A stretch of 64,000 nt of DNA from contig DACB01000006.1 in NCBI GenBank assembly GCA_002494495.1, forward strand, positions 1 through 64,000, in the 5' to 3' direction. The notes below the pieces were generated by a model, which did not search any database, was not told the DNA's origin, and was given only the letters and a program-made list of their open reading frames with translations. The stretch comes from Methanobacterium sp. UBA294 (GTDB taxonomy: Archaea; Methanobacteriota; Methanobacteria; Methanobacteriales; Methanobacteriaceae). The position numbers were made by a program, and so were the translations under genes. This document shows, one piece after another, positions 45,028-53,506 of this stretch. Positions within the stretch are counted from its first letter, which is position 1. Every line of letters begins with the position of its first letter.

Positions 45028-45522
45028 TTAAATCTCTTTATGTACTTCTTCAACTACTTTACGGCGGAAGCTCGTGATTTTCTTAAAAAATCCACGATCA
45101 TCTTTTCCCATTAGTATTATGCTATCTCCTTCTACTTTCACTTCAGTATCATCAGCTTTAAGATCATCTATCTGCACCACTATTTCTGATGCCTCTTCCA
45201 GCTGATCATTTGCACAGTAACGATAGTCAATTGAAAGTTTGTGATGGGGATAGACTTCTCTTAACGCTCTTTTAATGGTTAATTCCATAACATTGAAGAA
45301 GGTCTCCAGTTCAGGAGATTTTTCCCACCATAAATTGGCCATGATGAACTTCAAATTTATGGGCTTTATGGATACTTCACCCTTATATTTGCCAATTATA
45401 TTTATGTCCCCATCACGGGACTTAATCTTCAAAATTGGCTTCGGAATTTCCTGTAAATCCGTATCAGATGTACTGGATTGGGATATATCAGACATACTTT
45501 CAGAACTTGGAGTTTCAGACAT
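45028..45522 (-). CDS. Conserved hypothetical protein in a CBS/USP operon
   Basis: This 164-residue protein has no domain that I know. The N-terminal 30 residues are Ser/Thr/Asp-rich and likely disordered, followed by an alpha/beta domain (LKIKSRDGDINIIGKYKGE, FIMANLWWEKSPELETFF). No membrane helix is present. The ATG lies one base after the stop of the CBS gene upstream, so it is co-translated and may act in the same response. Confidence 0.6.
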   Translation of the reverse strand: MSETPSSESMSDISQSSTSDTDLQEIPKPILKIKSRDGDINIIGKYKGEVSIKPINLKFIMANLWWEKSPELETFFNVMELTIKRALREVYPHHKLSIDYRYCANDQLEEASEIVVQIDDLKADDTEVKVEGDSIILMGKDDRGFFKKITSFRRKVVEEVHKEI

Positions 45523-45523
45523 G

Positions 45524-46360
45524 TTAATCGCTTAGTGCTTTAATTAAATCGGTAGTTCTTACCAATCCCACCAGTTCGCCTTCAACATTTATAACTGGTA
45601 CTTGTTCTATCTTTTTCTGTCTCATCTTATTGGAGCATTCTTTAACCGAAGTTTTGGTGGTTACAATAACCAGATCAGTTGCTGCAACATCTTTAACTTC
45701 TTTATCTGAAAATTTAAGACGATTTTTAATGACATAAAGTACATTTGTGCTGTCCCACGACCATTTATCTCCCTCGGTACCTACCGAGGTGTTGTGAACA
45801 GTCCTTTCTGATATTATTTCACCTTCTGCTATAAAGTCTGTTTCAGTTAATATTCCGGTTAATTTACCGTCCTTGTTGAGTGCTAGAAGAACTTTAAGAC
45901 CGAAGTATCTCATTACTTCAAATGCTATATTTAATGGGGTTCTTTCCCATGTGGTGGGCATACTTTTTATCATGAAGTTTTCCACTGGATCTGTGATATC
46001 CATTTTCCACAGGGCTTTATTTATTATATCAGATGCAGTTATCAGTCCCACGAGTTCATCATCTTCAACTACAGGTACCCTTCTAATATTATATTTAAGC
46101 ATCTTTTCTACTGCGTCTTTGATGTTATCATTGGGATCCACTGTTATAATATCTCGAGTCATGATAAGTGCTATTTGTTCTTCATCAGGATTTTTAATAA
46201 GATCTGATCGACTAATAATTCCAACCAGCTTTTTAGTACTGGTTTTTACTACGGGTAACCCTGATACATTCTTTTTTCTCATTAGTTCCATTGCATTAGC
46301 TCGATTTCCAGGAACCTGAATGTGATATACGTTCTCTGTCATTATATCTTTTACTAGCAT
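45524..46360 (-). CDS. Protein with four CBS domains
   Basis: The 278-residue protein is made of two CBS pairs (Bateman modules). Motifs resembling VSGLPVV, VGIISRSDLI, IRRVPVVEDDELVGLITASDII, GILTETDFI and VPVINVEGELVGLVRTTDLI mark the four repeats. CBS modules bind adenine nucleotides or SAM as sensors. It is between a universal stress protein gene and an unknown gene, which suggests an energy-status stress operon. No catalytic domain is attached. Confidence 0.92.
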   Translation of the reverse strand: MLVKDIMTENVYHIQVPGNRANAMELMRKKNVSGLPVVKTSTKKLVGIISRSDLIKNPDEEQIALIMTRDIITVDPNDNIKDAVEKMLKYNIRRVPVVEDDELVGLITASDIINKALWKMDITDPVENFMIKSMPTTWERTPLNIAFEVMRYFGLKVLLALNKDGKLTGILTETDFIAEGEIISERTVHNTSVGTEGDKWSWDSTNVLYVIKNRLKFSDKEVKDVAATDLVIVTTKTSVKECSNKMRQKKIEQVPVINVEGELVGLVRTTDLIKALSD

Positions 46361-46408
46361 TTTGATACTCCAGTCCTTAATTAAAAATAATCTTTAAAAA
46401 AATAAAGT

Positions 46409-46858
46409 TTAATGTACAGCCAAAACAGGACAATTAGCTGATCTTACCACCTTTTCTGTTACACTTCCCAGTAAAAATCTATCTAAACCATGCTTTCCAG
46501 AGGTTCCCATTACAATGAGATCCACCCCTTCATCTTCTACGGTTTTCAATATGATATCTGCAGGTGATCCTTCTTTAATTTCTTTAATTAATTTAATATC
46601 CTTATTTAGGCCTTTCTCTTTCTTAAATTCTTCAACCAATTCTTCTACTTTGGCCATGGTTTGCTTGGCTTCTTCTTTTAATATTTCAGTAACTCTAATA
46701 CTGAGGTCTTCCGCTGGAAGACCTACCAACGAAGAAGTATCCACTACATTTAAAGCTATGATTTCTGCTCCGCTCTGACCTGCTGTCCATATAGCGTGTT
46801 GGGCTGCCTTATTGGCGTATTTTGATCCATCTGTAGGTAATAATATCTTATTGTACAT
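46409..46858 (-). CDS. Universal stress protein (UspA family)
   Basis: The 149-residue protein has the UspA fold. LLPTDGSKYANKAA near the start, and the ATP-binding pattern GX2GX9G(S/T) in MGTSGKHGLDRFLLGSVTEKV near residues 115-135, are intact. GGTGA precedes the ATG. It is the first gene of a run with the CBS and unknown proteins. A pair of direct repeats lies upstream of it. Confidence 0.93.
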   Translation of the reverse strand: MYNKILLPTDGSKYANKAAQHAIWTAGQSGAEIIALNVVDTSSLVGLPAEDLSIRVTEILKEEAKQTMAKVEELVEEFKKEKGLNKDIKLIKEIKEGSPADIILKTVEDEGVDLIVMGTSGKHGLDRFLLGSVTEKVVRSANCPVLAVH

Positions 46859-46911
46859 AGATTCACCTCTTATTTGATCATGTTAAAAGATTGCGAAGTA
46901 TAAGAAAGATT

Positions 46912-46953
46912 CAATCTATTCATATTAATATTAATTCCAATCTATTCATATTA
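46912..46953. promoter_or_regulatory. Direct repeat pair upstream of the USP gene
   Basis: CAATCTATTCATATTA occurs identically at 46912-46927 and 46938-46953, 26 bases apart. The spacing is close to two and a half helical turns. It lies 54-95 bases upstream of the USP start codon, where the promoter of the minus-strand operon is expected, so it may be an operator. Confidence 0.65.
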
Positions 46954-47041
46954 TAATTATGAAATATTGGTTTATATGTTTTCATTAATATAAATTGTTT
47001 CAATATTTTTTTTTAAATGGAAATTCCAAATGTCCCTTTTT

Positions 47042-48190
47042 TTATAGGATGATCTGTCCATCGCTTATCACATGCTTGATGTTACTCGGTTCTGTGCGGT
47101 TAATTATAGATAAGTAGGGGTTACCTGAAATTTGATCTACTATTATGAGGTCTGCTAATTTACCTTCCATTATTGATCCTGTATTTAAGTTAAGTGCATT
47201 ACCCGCAGTAACAGTTGCCATTTTAATTATTTCTTCAGGGGGGAAATACTCCTTATAATATGCTCGTGTGATTTTAAGTGTATACTCCATTTCTCTAAGC
47301 ATGTTAGGGGAATTGAACATTATATTATCGGTACCTAAAAGAATCTGGATACCTTCCTCGAACATCTTCTTGATGGGAGGTATGCCCACTGCAAGGGAGC
47401 CGTTGGATCGGGGACAGCAAACAACAGGCGTTCCACTTTTGGCTACCTGTTTTATGTCATCTTTTAAAGGGGAAGTTAGGTGTATTAAAAGATTGAAGCC
47501 GGCATCAATGGCTCTTTGTACTTCAGTTTTCCCTTTAGTGTTAAGTGAATCCAGCTGCACCTGTTCATATTCAGCCACATGTATGGCAGATAATTTACCA
47601 GATTCCCTGGTTTTTTGTACTATTGCAGTGGCTGTCTCATCAGTTATCTCTCCAAGACCACTGGGAGCTATTCCGTCACAACTTTCCAGTAGTTCCAGTA
47701 TCCTTTTCATTAATTCACGCTGGTTAATATGGGGATCTAAAAATGATTCGTGCCTTCCTAAAACTATGTTGCGTATGGGAACTTCCTCTGATGCTTCATT
47801 TATGATGTTTATACCCTCATTACCCCCTTCACGGAAGTCGATAAAGGTGGTGGTACCGGTTTTCAGCATTTCCCACATGGAACTTTTCATAAAATTAATT
47901 AAAGTAGAATAGTGAGTTTCGGCAAGTATGCGGTGTTTAATACCTTCAGGAGGTTTGACAATTTCCTCTATGGACTTTCCATCACCCTGGTCCATAGCCA
48001 CAGAATCTCCCAGGTGTACATGGGAGTTGATAAAGGCAGGGGCTATTATACATCTCCGTGCATCTATGATTTTCCCTTTACTTGCCTGGGGGGAAACTTC
48101 CACAATTTCCCCATCAGAAATAAGTATATTGGCCTTGATCTCTTTCAGATTATCTCCGTAGAGAACGGTAGCATCTCGAATGGTGATCAT
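47042..48190 (-). CDS. Amidohydrolase-superfamily deaminase-like protein
   Basis: This 382-residue protein has the metal site pattern of the cytosine/adenosine deaminase-like group: NSHVHLGD near residue 55, IHVAEYE near 198, the His in LLIHLTSP near 227, and LLGTDNIMF near 282. The family includes archaeal 5'-deoxyadenosine and SAH deaminases, and others are called N-ethylammeline chlorohydrolase-like. The length is shorter than the DadD group, so the substrate is uncertain. It precedes carB on the same strand, as in Methanothermobacter from memory. Confidence 0.82.
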   Translation of the reverse strand: MITIRDATVLYGDNLKEIKANILISDGEIVEVSPQASKGKIIDARRCIIAPAFINSHVHLGDSVAMDQGDGKSIEEIVKPPEGIKHRILAETHYSTLINFMKSSMWEMLKTGTTTFIDFREGGNEGINIINEASEEVPIRNIVLGRHESFLDPHINQRELMKRILELLESCDGIAPSGLGEITDETATAIVQKTRESGKLSAIHVAEYEQVQLDSLNTKGKTEVQRAIDAGFNLLIHLTSPLKDDIKQVAKSGTPVVCCPRSNGSLAVGIPPIKKMFEEGIQILLGTDNIMFNSPNMLREMEYTLKITRAYYKEYFPPEEIIKMATVTAGNALNLNTGSIMEGKLADLIIVDQISGNPYLSIINRTEPSNIKHVISDGQIIL

Positions 48191-48239
48191 TTACAAAACG
48201 ACCGTTTTTGGTTAAAAAATTAATTACTTAGAGATTTTA

Positions 48240-51200
48240 TTATTCTAAATCATTATGATATTCATTTAAAGATTTAACCCCAATTTCGTCCTTTGTTATA
48301 GCTCTAACAGCATTTAAGGCTGCACGAGCCCCAGCAAGTGTGGTGACATAGGGTATTCCCAGTTCAACAGCCATTCTCCTTATGAGGTAGTTGTCGTCTG
48401 CAGACTGTTTCCCGGAAGGGGTGTTTATAATGAGTTTTATATCCCCATTTAAGATGGATTCTTTAATGTTTGGAGATTCTTGACTTACTTTATTTATAAT
48501 GCTGATTTTTACTTCATCAGCAACTGCTTTAGCCGTTCCATCAGTTCCTATTAATTCGAATCCCAGTTCTTCTGCTTCTTTAACAATATCTAGTATTCTG
48601 TCCTTGTCTGCGTCACGGACACTTATGAACAGTTTGCCTTCATTAGGGAGCTTCATACCAGCGGATAGTTGGGCTTTATAGTATGATACTCCGAAACTTT
48701 CATCTATACCCATACTCTCTCCAGTGGACTTCATCTCTGGGCCTAACACAGAATCTGAACCTGGTAATTTAATAAATGGGAATATAGATTCTTTAACAGC
48801 TACATGGTCGATTTTCAATTCATCTTCAAGCCCGAAATCCGCAAGTTTATGCCCTACCATTAATTGTGCGGCTATCTTGGCCAAGGGTATTCCCGCCGCC
48901 TTACTTACAAAAGGCACTGTACGGCTGGCTCTGGGATTAGCCTCAAGTATGTACAGCTTGGAATCCTCAGTGGTGACTGCGTACTGGATGTTCATCAATC
49001 CCACCACATCCAGTTCCAGGGCCAGATTTTTGGTGTATTCCTTGATCTTTTCCAGCACATCTGAAGGCATGCTCTGTGGGGGAATTACGCAGGCAGAATC
49101 TCCAGAATGAACTCCTGCTTCCTCAATGTGCTCCATTATACCTCCGATGAACACTTCTTCTCCATCGCAGAGGGCATCTACATCAATTTCTATAGCATCT
49201 TCCAGGAATTTATCCACCAGTATGGGATGTTCTGGTGATATCCGAACAGCCTCTTTCATGTACTCCTCCAGCTCCTGATCATCATAGACTATTTCCATAG
49301 CCCTTCCACCAAGCACATAGGAAGGTCTGACCAGGACAGGGAAACCAATGCGTTCCGCTGCCTTACGGGCATCTTCAAATGAATAGACAATACCATAATC
49401 AGCCTGGGGTATTTCAAGTTTGTTTAAAACCTGGGTAAATCTTTCCCTGTCTTCCACCCTGTCAATACTTTCATGGGGTGTTCCCAGTATGGTCACTCCC
49501 TCCTTTGCCAAGGGCACGGCCAGGTTGATGGATGTTTGTCCACCGAACTGCACAATCACACCATCAGGCTTCTCCTTGTTGACTATGCCCATTACATCTT
49601 CCAGGGTTAGGGGTTCAAAGTATAGCTTGCTGGAGATATCGTAATCAGTACTAACCGTCTCAGGGTTGTTATTTATGATTATGGTTTCCACACCTTCATC
49701 CTTGAGTGCCATGGCAGCATGGACGCAACAGTAATCAAATTCTATTCCCTGTCCAATCCTTATAGGTCCTGCTCCAATTATAATTACCTTTTGTTGGTTG
49801 GAAACCGCTACTTCGTCTTCATCCTCATAAGTGCTGTAGTAGTAAGGTGTTTTTGCTTCAAATTCCGCGGCGCAGGTGTCAACCATCTTGTAAGTTGGGG
49901 TGATGTTTTTTTCAATTCTCATATTTCGAATGTTGTATTCAGAGAATCTGGTTATTTCAGATAATTTTCGATCCGAGAAGCCCATCCTTTTAGCTTTTCT
50001 TAATATATTTAGATTCAACCCATTTTCATCTGCCCCGTCCATTAGCTGGGTCTCGAATTTAATAACATTTTCAATTTTCCTTATGAATAAGGGATCTATA
50101 TTGGTTAGTTCACATATTTCTTCAATATTCTTTCCTGATTTAAGAGCAGTGTAAATCTGGAATAATCTATTGTCTGTAGGGTTTATTAATTCTTCATCAG
50201 TATACTCTACGTCATCAAAACCATATCTTCCAATATCCAGGGATCTTATTGCTTTGTGTATGGATTCTTCCAGTGTTCGGCCGATTGACATAACTTCTCC
50301 CGTGGACTTCATCTGAACTCCAATTTCTTTATTTATTCCTTTGAATTTGTCGAAAGGCCATCTTGGAATTTTAGCCACCACATAATCCAGTGTTGGTTCA
50401 AATGATGCTGGTGTCTCCTTGGTGATGTCATTTTGTATCTCATCCAGGGTCAAGCCCACAGCGATCTTGGAGGATATCTTTGCAATGGGATACCCGGTTG
50501 CTTTAGAAGCCAGGGCACTGCTTCGGCTTACCCGGGGATTAACCTCAATAATTTTGTATTCACCAGTTTCAGGGTTAACTGCAAATTGTATATTACATCC
50601 ACCCTGAATCTTTAGAGCTCTTATAATTTTTATTGAAGCACGCCTGAGAATTTTATTGTCTAAATCACAGAGTGTTTGGCTCGGGGCAACAACGATACTT
50701 TCCCCTGTATGAATACCCATGGGGTCGATGTTTTCCATGTTACATATTATAATACAGGTGTCCTTTTTATCCCGCATAACTTCAAATTCAAATTCTTTCC
50801 ATCCCAATACAGATTCGTCAATGAGCACCTGGTTGATATAGCTCATATCGAGTCCTCTGGTAACCACTTCACGAAGTTCTTCTTCATTATGGGCTACTCC
50901 GCCCCCAGTTCCACCAAGGGTAAATGCTGGACGCACAATGCAAGGGTAACCTATTTTTTGCACTGCTTCCAGGGCTTCATCTAAAGATGTAACTGCTCTA
51001 TTTTTTGGAACAGGTTCATTTAGTCCATCCATTAAACTTCCAAATAGGTCACGGTCTTCAACATTTCTAATGGTTTCCACTGATGATCCGATCACTTTAA
51101 TACCTTCAAGCGCTCCCAGTTTTTCCAGTCCAGTGGCTATATTCAAACCTGTCTGACCACCCATGGTTGGTAATATGGCGTCTGGTTTTTCTTTTTCGAT

Positions 51201-51431
51201 GATTTTAGCAACTATTTCTGGGGTTAATGGTTCGACGTAAACTCGATCAGCCATGTTTATATCGGTTTGGATGGTGGCTGGATTACTGTTAACCAGCACG
51301 GTTTCTATTCCTTCTTCTCTTAAAGATTTACATGCTTGTGAACCTGAATAGTCAAATTCGGCTGCCTGACCAATATTTATTGGTCCTGAGCCTATGATAA
51401 GAACTTTATTTATATCTGTATCACGTGGCAT
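48240..51431 (-). CDS. carB: Carbamoyl-phosphate synthase large subunit
   Basis: The 1063-residue protein has two ATP-grasp halves: IGSGPINIGQAAEFDYSG at the start and IIGAGPIRIGQGIEFDYCC near residue 555. They bind bicarbonate and ammonia, and carbamate. The allosteric domain covers about 940-1063. It makes carbamoyl phosphate for arginine and pyrimidines, taking ammonia from CarA, which is encoded just upstream. In Methanothermobacter, as I recall, this gene is split in two; here it is a single frame. Confidence 0.97.
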   Translation of the reverse strand: MPRDTDINKVLIIGSGPINIGQAAEFDYSGSQACKSLREEGIETVLVNSNPATIQTDINMADRVYVEPLTPEIVAKIIEKEKPDAILPTMGGQTGLNIATGLEKLGALEGIKVIGSSVETIRNVEDRDLFGSLMDGLNEPVPKNRAVTSLDEALEAVQKIGYPCIVRPAFTLGGTGGGVAHNEEELREVVTRGLDMSYINQVLIDESVLGWKEFEFEVMRDKKDTCIIICNMENIDPMGIHTGESIVVAPSQTLCDLDNKILRRASIKIIRALKIQGGCNIQFAVNPETGEYKIIEVNPRVSRSSALASKATGYPIAKISSKIAVGLTLDEIQNDITKETPASFEPTLDYVVAKIPRWPFDKFKGINKEIGVQMKSTGEVMSIGRTLEESIHKAIRSLDIGRYGFDDVEYTDEELINPTDNRLFQIYTALKSGKNIEEICELTNIDPLFIRKIENVIKFETQLMDGADENGLNLNILRKAKRMGFSDRKLSEITRFSEYNIRNMRIEKNITPTYKMVDTCAAEFEAKTPYYYSTYEDEDEVAVSNQQKVIIIGAGPIRIGQGIEFDYCCVHAAMALKDEGVETIIINNNPETVSTDYDISSKLYFEPLTLEDVMGIVNKEKPDGVIVQFGGQTSINLAVPLAKEGVTILGTPHESIDRVEDRERFTQVLNKLEIPQADYGIVYSFEDARKAAERIGFPVLVRPSYVLGGRAMEIVYDDQELEEYMKEAVRISPEHPILVDKFLEDAIEIDVDALCDGEEVFIGGIMEHIEEAGVHSGDSACVIPPQSMPSDVLEKIKEYTKNLALELDVVGLMNIQYAVTTEDSKLYILEANPRASRTVPFVSKAAGIPLAKIAAQLMVGHKLADFGLEDELKIDHVAVKESIFPFIKLPGSDSVLGPEMKSTGESMGIDESFGVSYYKAQLSAGMKLPNEGKLFISVRDADKDRILDIVKEAEELGFELIGTDGTAKAVADEVKISIINKVSQESPNIKESILNGDIKLIINTPSGKQSADDNYLIRRMAVELGIPYVTTLAGARAALNAVRAITKDEIGVKSLNEYHNDLE

Positions 51432-51452
51432 CTATGATCCTCTTCCATTTTT

Positions 51453-52535
51453 TTAATAATTCTTTAACATATCAGCAAAATAATCGAAGTAATAGTCAGT
51501 GTCATGTGGCCCTGGTCCGGCTTCAGGATGGTACTGTACACTGAATATGGGGAGTTCTTCATGTTCCAAGCTTTCAGGAGTACCATCATTTAAATTAATC
51601 TGATTCACATTAAGTGGAGTATCTTCCACGGATTTAGGATCAACAGTAAAACCATGATTTTGTGAGGTTATACTCACCTGCCCGGTTATTAAATCTTTAA
51701 CAGGCTGGTTTATTCCTCTATGGCCGAATTTCATCTTATAAATTTTGGCTCCGAAGGATAAGCCAACTATCTGCTGACCTAAACATATTCCGAATATTGG
51801 CATTTTCTCTTTAAGGTCTTTAACATTCTGCACAGCTTCTTTAATCCTGGTTGGATTACCAGGACCGCTGGAAACTAGTAAAGCTTCCGGGTCATAATCA
51901 AGGATGTCCTTCACATCTGTTTTATAGGGTATAATAACCAGCCCTATCTCCCTCTCCAGCAGGGCATTAATGATGTTCTGTTTAATTCCACAATCCAGAA
52001 CAACTGCTCTATGTTTAAATTCTTCTCCTAATATCTTCGGCTCATCAACACAAACCTGATCCACCAGATCTAGATCTTCAATATTTGGTTGTTTCCTGGC
52101 CATTTGTATGAGTTCCTGATCTTCAATATCTGTTGTGGCCAGGGCACCCTTCATGGTTCCATGTTCCCTTATCTTAATGGTCATGGATCTGGTGTCAATT
52201 CCACTGATACCTGGTATTTCCTGTTCCACTAGGAAATCAGGTAGATTGATTTCAGATTTAATATGGGATGGATACGGATTTTGTTCTCTCACAATAAATC
52301 CTTCAGTTTTTATACCATCTGATTGAAACCATTCGCTGCTTATTCCATAATTGCCTATTAAAGGATAAGTGGACAACAATATCTGGCCTTTATAAGAGGG
52401 GTCAGTTAAGGATTCAACGTATCCAGTCATTCCTGTAGTAAAGACCACTTCACCTGTTTTTATTGTTTCAAAACCGAATGCCTCCCCTTTGTATATTGTC
52501 CCATCTTCCAGGGCTAATTTTGCTTCTTCTGGCAT
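51453..52535 (-). CDS. carA: Carbamoyl-phosphate synthase small subunit
   Basis: The 360-residue glutaminase subunit has an N-terminal domain and a class I glutamine amidotransferase domain with catalytic Cys in FGICLGQQIVGL near residue 250 and His/Glu in QYHPEAGPGPHD near 335. It frees ammonia from glutamine for CarB. AGGTGATA is directly before the ATG, and carB starts about 20 bases downstream of its stop. Confidence 0.97.
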   Translation of the reverse strand: MPEEAKLALEDGTIYKGEAFGFETIKTGEVVFTTGMTGYVESLTDPSYKGQILLSTYPLIGNYGISSEWFQSDGIKTEGFIVREQNPYPSHIKSEINLPDFLVEQEIPGISGIDTRSMTIKIREHGTMKGALATTDIEDQELIQMARKQPNIEDLDLVDQVCVDEPKILGEEFKHRAVVLDCGIKQNIINALLEREIGLVIIPYKTDVKDILDYDPEALLVSSGPGNPTRIKEAVQNVKDLKEKMPIFGICLGQQIVGLSFGAKIYKMKFGHRGINQPVKDLITGQVSITSQNHGFTVDPKSVEDTPLNVNQINLNDGTPESLEHEELPIFSVQYHPEAGPGPHDTDYYFDYFADMLKNY

Positions 52536-52610
52536 TATATCACCTTATTTAAGGAAATGTTAAATTTTTTTGTGGTAAAAATTAGTGTTTCCAATTCATC
52601 TTCATATTTC

Positions 52611-53051
52611 TTATTTTTCATTTAAATTAATATCCATTAGTACTGCGTCTTCATAATCTTCATAATAATCCTTAAGAACTTCCTTTTCGATAAATCCATT
52701 GTTATTATAGAAATCTATCGCTTTTTTATTGCTTATTCTTACTTCTAATTTAATTTTGTCTATATTATAACGTTTGAATATTTTTAATGCAGCTTCTACC
52801 AGCTGGGTCCCAACATCTTTTCTGCGGTGTTCTTCATCCACGGCTATGGATATGATATGTCCCTCATCTTCATATCTGATCCAAAATATAATATATCCCA
52901 CAATAATATTATCATGCTCAGCAACTAAAAATCCGGCTCCCAAGTTGAAAATATCTATGAGTATATCCACAGGGTAGGGATCTTTGAAGGATTCTTCTTC
53001 GATTTCAAGGACCCTGTTAATATCCTGCCGTCTGAATTCTCTTATCATCAT
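52611..53051 (-). CDS. rimI: Ribosomal-protein-alanine N-acetyltransferase RimI-like (GNAT)
   Basis: The protein of 146 residues from ATG 53051 has the GNAT fold. The acetyl-CoA loop is in SIAVDEEHRRKDVGTQLVEAAL near residues 73-93, and EVRISNKKAIDFYNNNGF near 106-123 is typical of RimI/Ard1. It acetylates protein N-termini. Several close ATG/TTG starts exist upstream; I use ATG 53051. It is divergent from the UPF0146 gene by 22 bases. Confidence 0.88.
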   Translation of the reverse strand: MMIREFRRQDINRVLEIEEESFKDPYPVDILIDIFNLGAGFLVAEHDNIIVGYIIFWIRYEDEGHIISIAVDEEHRRKDVGTQLVEAALKIFKRYNIDKIKLEVRISNKKAIDFYNNNGFIEKEVLKDYYEDYEDAVLMDINLNEK

Positions 53052-53073
53052 AAATATCAAGGATGTTGATTAA

Positions 53074-53454
53074 ATGTGGAGTAGTTTCACCCATTATATT
53101 CAAAGAAATTATGATCATGCCCATAAGATAGTGGAAGTAGGTGTGGGCACTTTTTCTGAGGTTGCTCGGGATCTGCAGAATCTTAACTTTAATATCATCA
53201 TGACAGATATTATACCTTCACCTGATATCATCCAAGATAATATTTGCAACCCAGACTTAAAAATATATAAGGGTGCGGAACTTATCTATTCAATAAGACC
53301 CCCGGAAGAGCTACATCCCTGCCTGATAACGGTTGCACGTGAAGTGGAATCAGATTTAATTGTAAAATTATTATCCATTGATAGTATAAATACACGAGAT
53401 TTTGAGTTAGTAAATTACAAGAAAGCAGTTTTTTTTAAACTTAAATGTAAATAA
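53074..53454 (+). CDS. UPF0146 family protein
   Basis: The 126-residue protein matches the archaeal UPF0146 family. KIVEVGVGTFSEVARDL near residues 18-34 looks like a Rossmann or methyltransferase motif I, and IIMTDIIPSPDIIQDNICNP near 41-60 is the next acidic loop. It lacks most of a full methyltransferase. Function unknown. The P-type ATPase follows. Confidence 0.85.
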   Translation: MWSSFTHYIQRNYDHAHKIVEVGVGTFSEVARDLQNLNFNIIMTDIIPSPDIIQDNICNPDLKIYKGAELIYSIRPPEELHPCLITVAREVESDLIVKLLSIDSINTRDFELVNYKKAVFFKLKCK

Positions 53455-53506
53455 TCTGTTAATTTTAGGAATGGAATAGATATTCGTAGAAGATGGAGCT
53501 CTTGCA

